From Fomitopsis serialis (taxonomy: Eukaryota > Basidiomycota > Agaricomycetes > Polyporales > Fomitopsidaceae): a DNA stretch of 10,913 nt. A model generated the notes under the pieces. That model was given only the letters and a program-made list of their open reading frames with translations, was not told where the DNA came from and did not search any database. A program made the position numbers and the translations under genes. The stretch covers positions 1-10,913 of the forward strand of contig NW_025955755.1 in the NCBI RefSeq assembly GCF_022376445.1, written 5' to 3'. Below are positions 1 to 7,148 of the stretch, in pieces (positions within the stretch are counted from its first letter, which is position 1; each line of letters starts with the position of its first letter).

Positions 1-1333
1 GCTTCGGCAGCGCGGCCTTTGGCAGCGGACGACGTCTTCTTCGGGCAGGCATTGGCAGTATGTCCGGCACCGCCGCAGAAGAGGCAGAGGTTGTTGTTGA
101 AACGTCGCTGACGCTCCTCCTGCGTCAACTTGCCGTCCTTGCCCAGCTTGTCGGAGTACGGCTTAGCGGGGGCTTTGGACTGCGCCTTCGGAGTAGACGA
201 AGTCGACGACTTGGACGGAGTAGAGGAGGACGTGTTCTGCGAGCCGGAGGAACCGGACTTCGCAGGCTGCGACGTTTTGGAGTCGGACTTGGAGTCGGCT
301 GACTTCTGGCCGGACTTGTGCGAGCTGGGGGATTCCCTAGACTGCTCAGCCTTGCGCTCCCAGTAACGATGGTCGAGCGCTTGGGCCAGGTTTCGGAGCT
401 CCTCCAGAGTGGAGGGCTTCCCGACTTCGGAGATGCGGTCCTTCAGACGCGCCGGAAGACCTTTGTAGAACTGGTAGCGAGGGCGGAAGTGCCCCAACGA
501 ACCTGTGTCGCGAGACGGCTGAAGTTGGTGATGTACTTCGCGATCCGTTGATTCTCGGACATGGACAGGTTTACGAGGTCGTGTTCCGCTTGTCCGGTGG
601 CGTCGTACGGACCGAAGTTGATTCGGAGTTCCTGCTGGAACTCCTCGTAGTCCGTCAGGAACAAGGGAGGGGTAGACGACACTTGCTCCAATAGGTACGG
701 CTCGAACCATTGCAGAGCAGTACCTTTGAGATAGGAGACGGCGTACGTGACCTTCTTCTCGTCGGAGTCGAATGTCTGGGGGCGAGCTTTGAAAACGAGC
801 TCCAGCTGGGTGAAGAACGACCGGAGTTTGGTCGAGTCCGAACCGTCGAACTGGTCCGGCTCCCGGACGTTGTTCCGCTCGCGCGAAGAGGGTTGCGTCG
901 GAGCGGCAGACTGTCGCTGGAGGGTGGTAGCCAGGAGCGAAATAGCTCCGGCGAGCTCGTGGTTGACATCCTGACCCGTTGGAGGCGGGTCACGACGAGG
1001 TGACGAACGGATGGAAGGAGGTAGCGGAACCAACTCCGGAAGAATTGGAGAACGATCTGGAATCGGTTGTGGAGGCCAGTTGATTGGCCCGCCCGGACTA
1101 TAGACCGGGTTTGCTCCTCCTTCACGGAAGGCAGGATCCTCAAACGGATTGTGGCTGGTGCGACGGGAAGAAGGAACCGGAGAACGTGAAACGGTGTCCG
1201 GTGGGAGTATTACAGCGGTACCCCTAACTGTGGGCGTAACGGGTGCAGCTCGAGTGGGTGTAACCGGAGTCGGATTGTTGACCAACGGAACATTATAACG
1301 TCGGGCGGAGAACCCGCGGAAATCGTCGGTCAT
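1..1333 (-). CDS. gag: Ty3/gypsy Gag polyprotein, one frameshift, C-terminal end off-window
   Basis: This is the structural protein that forms the retrotransposon's virus-like particle and packages its RNA. The start is the ATG complementary to 1331-1333, only 17 nt beyond the primer site. Residues 1-130 are Pro/Ser/Arg-rich and probably disordered. Residues about 155-290 are a retrotransposon Gag capsid domain (REPDQFDGSD, then GTALQWFEPYLL). The frame is lost near 489-493 at a run of four Gs (minus strand) and ends at a stop near 443. The next frame resumes at once with YQFYKGLPARLKDRI and stays open to base 1 through a Ser/Lys/Pro-rich linker and a zinc knuckle at about 30-75 (CLFCGGAGHTANAC, a perfect C-x2-C-x4-H-x4-C). 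The continuity of the family pattern across the break shows that one base is missing in the G run, by mutation or sequencing error. Gypsy Gags of this type are usually followed by pol in the same or an overlapping frame, which is not visible here. Confidence 0.85.
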
Positions 1334-1350
1334 GTCGAGATCCCAAGAGT

Positions 1351-1362
1351 CAGTTCGAATAT
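1351..1362 (-). other. Self-complementary primer-binding site of the gypsy element
   Basis: The plus strand reads cagttcgaatat. The exact reverse complement, atattcgaactg, lies at 1674-1685 inside the LTR. On the minus strand (the element's sense strand) the LTR copy reads CAGTTCGAATAT and begins 33 nt below the TATA box, so it is the predicted 5' end of the mRNA. The copy just inside the LTR, 2 nt from its end, would pair with it over 12 nt. In Tf1 and related elements the mRNA folds back, is cleaved after about 11 nt and primes its own reverse transcription. No sequence starting TGG, the sign of a tRNA 3'-end primer site, lies at the LTR edge. Seen: the repeat and its position. Inferred: its use in priming. 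Confidence 0.75.
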
Positions 1363-1570
1363 ACTGTTAGGATCGTGCGCTCGAGACGAAGTCCGAGGTC
1401 GGAGTTACGAAGTCCGGAGTTTCGGAGCGCAGTGGAATGAGGACTTGGCGAAGCTATTAACAACGCCCCTGGGAGAACTCGACGAGGTCCTCTATTTGGA
1501 CTTGGACGGAGGTGGACTATGACGGAGTCCGGAGATAGAGTCGGAGGAAGGAGGAGGAGAAGACGAGAGC

Positions 1571-1586
1571 GAGAGAGAGAGAGAGA
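1571..1586. repeat. (GA)8 microsatellite in the LTR
   Basis: Eight GA units lie inside a longer purine-rich stretch (about 1545-1600). On the element's sense strand this is a CT-rich tract in the transcribed 5' leader, within R or U5. Confidence 0.9.
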
Positions 1587-1710
1587 AACTAGACAGAGGT
1601 CGGACGGAAGTCCGGAGTTCAGACAGGAGTTCGGAGGAAAGGAAATCGGATTGGTTAGACGAGGATAAACGAGATATTCGAACTGGAGTACAACAGTGCT
1701 ACAGTTCGGT

Positions 1711-1718
1711 CTTTTATA
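1711..1718 (-). promoter_or_regulatory. TATA box of the gypsy LTR promoter
   Basis: The minus strand reads TATAAAAG here. A transcript starting at 1685 would begin 33 nt below the first T, within the usual spacing for RNA polymerase II TATA promoters. That start coincides with the first base of the 12-mer complementary to the primer site, so promoter geometry and priming model support each other independently. Confidence 0.7.
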
Positions 1719-2034
1719 CTAAGAGTCCTAATTGTGAACGGAAGACAATAAGTCGGAGGAAGGGATACGGAAAACAATAACGGAAGACCGGAGATGTTAG
1801 TAACCGGAGTGAATACAATAAGCTAATTGTCCGTGCAAGATAGAGACCATGCGGTACGCTAATTGTAATGCGGGAGAAGATAGGCTAAGCGAATACAATT
1901 AGACCGGAGTTCGGAGAAACGGAGACGGAGAAAACGGAACTGGAGTTCGGAGGTGGTCTTGGTGGCACGGAACGTGACAGCAAGTTGTCCTGCCCTGTAA
2001 GTGAAAACTCCGCCATAAGTGTCCATGTATAACA

Positions 2035-3310
2035 CCTCAACCAATGTACTGGTACTCACACAAATAGTACTCATATACTCATGGAATGCATTTATGCTTT
2101 ACTCACTACTTACTTGTTGTACGGTCTCAGCAGCAACTGGGGTGATAGAGGTCAAATGTAGGTGGGATGCCACACATATGGCTGGCTCTGTTGCACAGCA
2201 GCTAATGCACCTATATACACAGATCTTTAGAGTTTTAGCATCTATAAGTTCTAACCAACAATGCTGGGGTATTAAATCATAACAGGATTGTATGCATACC
2301 ATGCGATGCGATGATGTTCGCGCTGGTGGCTGACCTAGTGGCTGAGAAAAGGAGTGAGTTGGAATCGTGCACCTCGTCCTTGATTGGTGTCGGATAAAAC
2401 GGAAATAGGACCCACTAATAGTACATCAATGTTAGTATTTGTCCGAGGTTGTTTGGAGTCAATGGCGTGACAGCCGGGGGTCGGTATGCAGAAGTGGTCG
2501 TAGTGGCGTGAAAGCGCCCGTATGCTCGTTAAGTGTGCAATGCACTCGAGCGATGTTCACTCGGGCACCGCTTCGGGCATGTCCCCGAACTGCCCGAGAC
2601 GATGTTCGTCTCGCTCTACACGACCTCCTGCTTGTCCAATCCCCAAGAGACTTCACACATAGCATTTAGATATACAACACATGTTGCATACCAAGTTTGG
2701 AGACAATCCAACCACAGGAGATGATGTGATAAGTTCTTCTCCTTCCTATAGCCCCCTATAGCCAATTGATGAATGCCCTTGTCATCTCATCTCAGAAGCT
2801 TATTGTAAGTGTAAGTACATACACATATGATGCCAATGTAAATTCTGAGAAGTAGTCATAATGTCTGGATGCATGTAGAGGCTCCAAATGAATGAATATG
2901 CTTTTTGTACATGTGAACATTCTCATGACATTGAGGCACATATACTAGTCCTGATACTGTGAGTATACACAAAACAGTACATGAATGTGCTTGCAACATA
3001 CTGGTAGAGCTTTCATGAGCTACAGTGGAGTGGTTGTAATGTTATGCATGCCCCCTTGTGGCGAAGTTTCGCATTTTGGGGCCAGTAATCCTTCATCAAG
3101 CACTATGTGTTGCTTGTGGATAATCATAGCAGTTTTCTAGAGTTTATTAGAGTATATTATGCCACTTCTGGCCGCTCTATTGATGGGTATTAGGTAGGCA
3201 TCACTGAGGAGATAGTCATACTATTCCGAGGTAATAACACATTGTATACACTTGGTAAGCTTATATACAGTGTAAGTATCACTACTAAATGTATGACCCA
3301 AGATATTGCG
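2035..3310. other. Gene-free AT-rich block, strongly CpG-depleted except at 2296-2630
   Basis: No reading frame here resembles a protein; the longest opens are short and without motifs. From 2041 to 2280 I count one CpG, and from 2641 to 3300 four, with none at all between 2641 and 3060, while TG and CA dinucleotides are abundant (atgtctggatgcatgtag and similar). This is the footprint of cytosine methylation followed by deamination in an old silenced repeat. The middle segment, about 2296-2630, has normal CpG density and may be a younger insertion. A perfect 12-bp palindrome-like hairpin (gcgaagtttcgc) lies at 3061-3072 between a C run and a G run. Identity of the parent repeat is unknown. 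Confidence 0.6.
2296..2630. other. CpG-rich island with short perfect hairpins
   Basis: This segment differs from both neighbours in having ordinary CpG density. It carries short stem-loops: GCGA/TCGC at 2308-2321, a 7-bp stem tcgggca/tgcccga at 2573-2579 and 2591-2597, and a 7-bp stem gagacga/tcgtctc at 2596-2602 and 2606-2612. The last two overlap by two bases and so are mutually exclusive at the base. The heptamer gatgttc recurs in three of the loops or their flanks. No tRNA or known RNA could be recognised. Confidence 0.4.
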
Positions 3311-3319
3311 AGAAGAAAA

Positions 3320-3700
3320 GAAGAAGGGAGCGAGATATTCGTGCTCGTCGTCACCGACAGCGAGCACAGCACCCGACGCGGTGGCGAGCGCGCGTGGGAA
3401 TCACCCGATCAACGACCGTGGGAGTGCCGCGAGGCTCGGGAACGCGCCACCCAGCCGCGCATCAGAGTCAACGCGGACCCGATCTCCGCACGGGCCCGCC
3501 ATGGTCGTCGACGGTGAGCGCGATGCGATGGGCCCGTGCGCGTGGCGGCGAGCTCAGCGGGCGTGGCGTCGGCTTACCAAACGTCGGGCGCGACGCCCGG
3601 GATCGGGAAGATCCGTGATCTTGAGGGGAGCGCCCTCAGCCACGTAGCACGTGCGCTGCTCGAGGGATACCGGACTTGGGCAATGGAGAGGAGGAGGGGG
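3320..3700. other. GC-rich stretch without a recognisable gene
   Basis: GC content rises sharply after about 3320 and CpG becomes frequent. All three plus-strand frames stay open for 200-340 bases, which is expected of GC-rich, stop-poor DNA. None of the translations shows a domain, and all are Arg/Ala-rich. I see no splice-site series or strong start context. It could be a promoter-like CpG-rich region, non-coding transposon sequence or host intergenic DNA. Confidence 0.4.
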
Positions 3701-3764
3701 ATGATTACCTTAACGAGGAAAGGGGACGGTGGGCAGTGGTAAATTGCGTGTATGCGGGGACAGG

Positions 3765-3888
3765 GCTAACTGATTCGTTAGCTACGCGATACGATACCCG
3801 TATCAAGAGCTTATCAGCCGGGAGATATCCGAGAGCGAGGTGCTCGCTCGTCGGCTACCCCGGCCCACCTGCTCCATTTGGTAGGTGG
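3765..3888. other. Run of four perfect short hairpins
   Basis: Four separate inverted repeats follow each other: GCTAAC/GTTAGC (3765-3782), GATAC/GTATC (3793-3804), a 7-bp stem GAGCGAG-type with loop gtg (3833-3849), and CCACCT/AGGTGG (3865-3888). They lie just upstream of the Harbinger transposase fragment. They could be subterminal sequence of a DNA transposon or part of a structured RNA; nothing here decides between these. Confidence 0.4.
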
Positions 3889-3977
3889 TCTCAGATTCAG
3901 ATCGGTCCGATCCGATCCCGGTCCACCTGCCTAACGCGGAATGAACGCGGGGCGAGACATTGATGTCCTCCGTCTGA

Positions 3978-4276
3978 GTGATTGCAACCCATTCCTCGGT
4001 GCTATGCCCAGCCAGAGGCCGCAAGGCAATTGAAGCCATGATGGTTATTCACAATCTTGCCATCGATTGGGGGGATAAGCCAGAAGACATCCTCAGCTTC
4101 GATCCACGGGATGATTGGACTGCAGAGGATTTGGATGACGCGGTGATAGACCCTGACCTTGTTCATGTCATTTTCACGACCATGCAGACGTACCCAAGCA
4201 TGAAACGGAGGCATGGTTGAAGAGAATGGGCCTGCAGAAACGTTTAGATCTACTTGACGAACTCTTTCCATTGTAG
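3978..4276 (+). pseudogene. C-terminal fragment of a PIF/Harbinger-type (DDE_Tnp_4) transposase
   Basis: Such transposases cut and paste DNA transposons. What remains is the end of the catalytic domain and the C-terminal tail: RKAIEAMMVIHNLAIDWGD, typical of the helix after the last acidic catalytic residue, then KPEDILSFDP and an acidic stretch. The open frame ends at 4218-4220, but the family-like ending ETEAWLKRMGLQKR followed by LLDELFPL continues in the next frame from about 4197 to the stop at 4274-4276, so a frameshift lies near 4193-4199. No start codon and none of the N-terminal two thirds (helix-turn-helix, first two catalytic Asp) is visible upstream. The copia LTR appears to begin two bases before the stop codon. 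Family assignment is from motif recognition only. Confidence 0.6.
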
Positions 4277-4626
4277 TAACCAGTAACGACAGATTATGTA
4301 TCCAAATTAAAAGCCCTAAGTAAGTATTCCTCCGCCGCCTCCCTGAGCTTCGCAGAGACACCCTGAGAACTGTTGAGTTCGCGCCGCGATCTCGATCTCC
4401 GCCACCGGGCACGTGACGTACCGCCGGGGGCGGTTCGTCTTCTCGTCTCTCCCCCTTCCCTTCTCCTCAGTCGAATTGTACCGCGACTGAGGTGAGACCC
4501 AAACCATTACTATACGTTAGGATTGTACTGACTACCTACATAGCGTCTGACCGACGATTTAGGTAGATCAATGCTCAGTCAAATTGTACCGCGACTGAGC
4601 GTCTGACCGATGATTTAGCTTCTACA
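4272..4626 (+). repeat. Probable copia 5' LTR (355 bp)
   Basis: The right end, ttctaca (to 4626), directly abuts the primer-binding site, which fixes it well. The left end is proposed at TGTAG (4272-4276), which makes a 5-bp inverted repeat with CTACA (4622-4626). A TATA-like attaaaag lies at about 4304-4311. A long CT-rich run (4437-4468) and two copies of a hairpin repeat fill the 3' half. The left end is less certain than the right, since a 5-mer match over this distance can occur by chance. Confidence 0.5.
4465..4618 (+). repeat. Duplicated hairpin modules inside the copia LTR
   Basis: A 26-nt sequence at 4466-4491 recurs at 4574-4599 with one mismatch (108 bp apart). Each copy is a hairpin: stem cctcagtcg/cgactgagg with loop aattgtaccg in the first, and stem gctcagtc/gactgagc in the second. 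A second motif, gcgtctgaccgacgatttag, occurs at 4543-4562 and again at 4599-4618 with one mismatch. The second hairpin and second motif overlap at 4599. They would be in the 5' leader of the transcript just before the primer site. Confidence 0.8.
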
Positions 4627-4638
4627 GGTTATGAGCCC
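4627..4638 (+). other. Copia primer-binding site for the initiator tRNA(Met) half-molecule
   Basis: The sequence ggttatgagccc is complementary to the anticodon stem-loop of eukaryotic initiator tRNA(Met) (GGGCUCAUAACC in yeast). Drosophila copia and several fungal copia elements prime from such a cleaved internal tRNA end rather than from the 3' CCA. Its position directly against the LTR end (4626) supports the call. Confidence 0.75.
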
Positions 4639-4755
4639 CGGACGGTGTTTCTGACCCGCCCGCTTACCTGAGGCTTCTCCTCAGCTATTCAGACCTCGGA
4701 ACAAGTTTGAGGCACCCATCAAAGTGTGCCTACCCCGCATATTCCCCGCATATAG

Positions 4756-5547
4756 CCACCTTCTCGGCCAACGACGAATACCCCGACCTCGAGTCCCAGG
4801 GTCTCGGTGCCCAAAACGCCGAGAGCTCAAACGGATCTATCTCCGGCGCCCAAGATTGATTTCAAGGCGACCGCCAAGGAGAAGATCAAGCTCCTCCACA
4901 TACCATCGTCTCTACTCAACGGCGGTGTCATCCTCGATCGTAAGAAGGATAACTGGTATGACTGGAAAACATATATCGAGAACTCACTGAAGATCTGCTT
5001 CGCGTGGGGCTACCTGTCTGGCGAGGAGATCGTTCCTTCCGACGACGACGACCCCCGCTCGGTCATCAACTTCCGCAGGAACGAGCAGATGATCATCGCT
5101 CTTCTTAGCTCGAAGGCCGCGAAGGAGGAACAACACTTCATAGCTCGGTTCACCAACGCGCGCCCTCTATGGATCGCTCTCTGCGGCCGTCACAAGAAGC
5201 AGCCCGGGGCGTACGCCCAGGTTCGTCTACTCCAGGACTTCCTCTCCTGTCGCTACACAGCCGAGGAACATTTCTCGGAGACGACCACGCGACTCCAGGA
5301 GCTCGCGGAACATATCTTCCATATCGGCATCCCCAACATCGAGGTCTTCATGACCATAGGAATGCTCAACGCGATGAACGGCTACCTTAGTCACCTCCAA
5401 TCGCAAGTCGGTACGTCCCTCACGACTTCAGTCACCTCGGGCGTCCCCTACACTTCCGTCGACATCGCCGAGTGCCTCAATCTCGAGCAGCGCATCATCT
5501 CAGACAACAAGGCGTCCTCGTCGCCACGGCTCTCGCCGCCTACTTGA
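4756..5547 (+). pseudogene. gag: Ty1/copia Gag, main part
   Basis: This is the capsid protein of the copia element. The frame is open from 4756 to 5547 but has no ATG; the in-frame GTG at 4807 is only a nominal start, and the original start was probably lost upstream. About 15 residues after it comes the region with NWYDWKTYIENSLK, which matches the N-terminal Gag motif (DUF4219-like) of copia elements. It is followed by the UBN2-type Gag domain with RPLWIALCGRHK and AYAQVRLLQDFLSCRY. The frame is lost near 5510-5520. The expected continuation, LVATALAAYLKPGKS, runs on in another frame. No protein can be made from this copy without at least one frame change. Confidence 0.75.
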
Positions 5548-5816
5548 AGCCCGGGAAGTCGATGCCGTCGCAGAAGACGTGCACCAACGCTAAGTGCCCG
5601 CGTCCGAACGGTCATACCGCCCGGAATGCTGGGCTCCGGGTGGAGGAATGGAAGGACGTCGAGAGGAGGTGCTGGTGAACAAGAAAAGGGGAAGGGACCG
5701 GGCAAGGCTAGCTCCGGTGCCGCCTCGGGGACCGACCGTGACAAGATGGGGCGGGCGTACATCGTGGATGGTAAGACCGGCCACGCTTATCTCTGAGCAC
5801 GGTCCCACCGGCATCC
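5510..5816 (+). pseudogene. Copia Gag C-terminal part with broken zinc knuckle
   Basis: The expected protein is split over three frames. LVATALAAYLKPGKS and CTNAKCPRPNGHTA (5517-5615) are in one. ECWAPGGGMEGRRE (about 5625-5665) is in the second, and supplies the last Cys of the zinc knuckle. The Gly/Lys-rich KGPGKASSGAAS and DKMGRAYIVDGKTGHAYL (about 5690-5793) are in the third, ending in a TGA at 5794-5796. At least two indels (near 5615 and 5680) are therefore needed to explain the segment, plus the stop. Confidence 0.65.
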
Positions 5817-6452
5817 ATGTCCTCTACCTCTCAGGCTGATGACGCCACGCCGTCCGAGTCCGACTTCGCTGGGCTGACGACTGACGCGTCTCCCGAATGG
5901 CTCGTGTCTGTTGCTGTGCCAGCTGACCTCTTCGAGTACGAAGCTCTGGTGTCTGTTGAAGACGAAGAGGCTGTCTCTCTGAACTGGTCCTCACACTCTC
6001 GGGCTCCGTCTGATCCCACTGCTTTCTCGGTGGCTCCAGTGCCTGTGGCTGCTCGCCGTGTCTCTACTGCTGGGACTGAGCCTTTCGTATTCGACTCGGG
6101 CGCCTCCACGCACTTGTCTCCTCATAAGGCCGACTTCCACGACCTTCGTCCGATTGCTCCGCCGCTCGAAGTCTGGCACCGCCGCCTGGGCCACGTCAAC
6201 CATCGTACCATTCACAACATGGCTCGTCTCGGGTCAGTCACAGGTATGCCCATCATCCTCTCCCCACCAGCAAAATGTGAACATTGCATTCTCGGCAAAC
6301 AGATGAGAAGTGCGGTTCCGAAGGTGCGGGTGGGGGAAAAGGCAACTAGGGTCCTGGGTACAGTGTTCGTGGACGTGCAGGGGCAGCAGGACGTGCGTTC
6401 CGCCTCTGGGAACTTCATCAGGAAAAACCGCCCGCAGGGCAGGAGCTCTTAG
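5817..6452 (+). pseudogene. pol: Copia protease start fused to integrase zinc-binding domain, truncated
   Basis: The open frame of 211 codons starts with an acidic linker, then shows the retroviral-type aspartic protease active site FVFDSGASTHLS (about 6083-6118). Only about ten residues later comes the GAG_pre-integrase HHCC zinc domain: VWHRRLGHVNHRTIHNM (from about 6171), then CEHC. In intact copia elements roughly 100 or more residues of protease body and spacer separate these, so a deletion at about 6163-6168 is inferred; the frame is preserved across it. The domain is followed by DVQGQQDVRSASGNF, after which the integrase core (DDE) should begin. Instead the frame continues for 12 unrelated residues to a stop at 6450-6452. 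The element therefore ends at about 6418. Confidence 0.8.
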
Positions 6453-7148
6453 AATTGATTTGAAGATAGCCAAACCGGTTTGAAGCGGTCAAACCGCTCA
6501 AACACGACTCAATACAAGTACCCCTGTTTAAAGGTGTCAAAATTATCAACCAGTTGCAAGATTGCCTCGTTTGCTTGAATCAGGTTGTATGGTTTGGTCT
6601 TACTATGAATACATCCATAGCAGCGCTCTCCACGGGGAACATTTGAGTTTGGTATGATTGAAATGTCTTCAGAGAATAGCAAAAATATGTTTAATGACTT
6701 TCTTGTTCTCTCTCATTTGATTCAAAGCACACGGTTTCAGGGCCGCTGTTCCCTCAGGGTTGTTATTCCTCAATTTATTTACCCGCCCGGATAACGCACA
6801 TTCATGAATTAGCTGTCATAAATATATCGATTTCGTACATGGGCGTGATGGGCGACGGTACACAGCGGCAATCCTACACGACGGGTATGCGAATGCGGTG
6901 GACATGGATACAACGTGAGGGGGCTGGATATCATTGGAGGGCAGCGGAGAGCGGTACAACAACAGAGACAATAACGCCAGCGGAGATGATACGCGTGAGG
7001 ATGACGCCAGCAAAGATGATGCGATGCAGCAAAGACGATGAGCAAAGATGAGGAGAGAGGAAAGACAGTATCTTACAAGCGACCCTCCAACATCAGAGCC
7101 CTGTGGATAGCTCAGTCTTGCAACCTACTGATGAGATAACCCACGCAC
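6453..7148. other. Non-coding interval between copia remnant and the next gene
   Basis: No convincing gene is present. Near 6470-6505 an imperfect inverted repeat (tttgaagcggt / accgctcaaa) follows the copia breakpoint. At 6974-7053 a degenerate tandem repeat occurs. A stretch at 6840-6970 is open in more than one frame but has no motif. The right part lies downstream of the minus-strand gene that ends at 7149 and should hold its 3' untranslated region; I could not identify a clear poly(A) signal. Confidence 0.5.
6974..7053. repeat. Degenerate short tandem repeat (gcaaagatgatg-like)
   Basis: Copies include acgccagcggagatgat (6974-6990), acgccagcaaagatgat (7004-7020), gcagcaaagacgatg (about 7026-7040) and gagcaaagatgagg (7040-7053). 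The first two are 30 bp apart, the others closer, so the array is irregular. Confidence 0.55.

Larger units (their letters stand above)
1..2034 (-). mobile_element. 5' part of a Ty3/gypsy LTR retrotransposon, cut by the left window edge
   Basis: Read on the minus strand the order is LTR (2034 to 1365), primer-binding site (1362-1351), start codon (1333) and Gag running to base 1, where the window ends before protease, reverse transcriptase and integrase. The Gag fold with a CCHC zinc knuckle and the priming mode suggest a chromovirus-like (Tf1/sushi-type) gypsy element; pol would be needed to prove the clade. The possible target duplication on this side is cctca (2035-2039), but its partner lies outside the window. 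The LTR ends and TATA box look intact. The one visible lesion is a frameshift in Gag, so this is a fairly young copy or one carrying a sequencing indel. Confidence 0.85.
1365..2034 (-). repeat. 5' long terminal repeat of the gypsy element
   Basis: The 670-bp LTR is bounded by TGTTA (1365-1369) and TAACA (2030-2034), a 5-bp terminal inverted repeat with canonical TG..CA ends. Read on the minus strand, U3 covers 2034 to about 1686, the predicted transcript start is at 1685, and R plus U5 run to 1365. Its sequence is dominated by degenerate repeats of CGGAG and GTCCGGAG, including several in 1380-1420, 1500-1560 and 1900-1955, and it holds a GA microsatellite. The right LTR end abuts the AT-rich, CpG-poor block that starts at 2035, a sharp composition change that supports the boundary. 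The second LTR is outside the window. Confidence 0.8.
4272..6418 (+). mobile_element. Decayed 5' part of a Ty1/copia LTR retrotransposon
   Basis: The order is a probable LTR (4272-4626), a primer site for the initiator tRNA (4627-4638), Gag (about 4756-5680), a protease start (about 6083-6165) and the integrase zinc-binding domain (about 6165-6418). Pro before integrase before reverse transcriptase is the copia order. The element stops abruptly inside the integrase region. Integrase core, reverse transcriptase, RNase H and the 3' LTR are missing, and the protease body is also absent. It cannot be autonomous. It seems to have inserted at the end of the Harbinger fragment, so it is the younger of the two. 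Confidence 0.8.

Noticed and set aside
655..1143. 162-codon minus-strand frame inside the gypsy Gag region
   Set aside because: It is a shadow of the Gag reading frame, which carries the capsid motifs; this one is Arg/Ser-rich without a domain.
2293..2693. 9-bp direct repeat tgcatacca (2293-2301 and 2685-2693) as a target-site duplication around the CpG-normal island
   Set aside because: The size would suit a Mutator-like element, but no terminal inverted repeats adjoin the copies and the right copy lies about 55 bases inside the CpG-free block, so chance is more likely.
2439..2724. Overlapping open frames on both strands, 63-76 codons
   Set aside because: Mutually overlapping, short, without motif or start context, inside a hairpin-rich non-coding island.
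3242..3963. Several overlapping plus-strand open frames of 68-113 codons
   Set aside because: They overlap each other in all three frames within GC-rich DNA, are Arg/Ala-rich and show no domain, so they are expected by chance.
5448..6109. Minus-strand open frames of 74-104 codons opposite the copia coding region
   Set aside because: They are complementary shadows of the Gag and protease-integrase frames with Pro/Arg/Ser-rich sequence.
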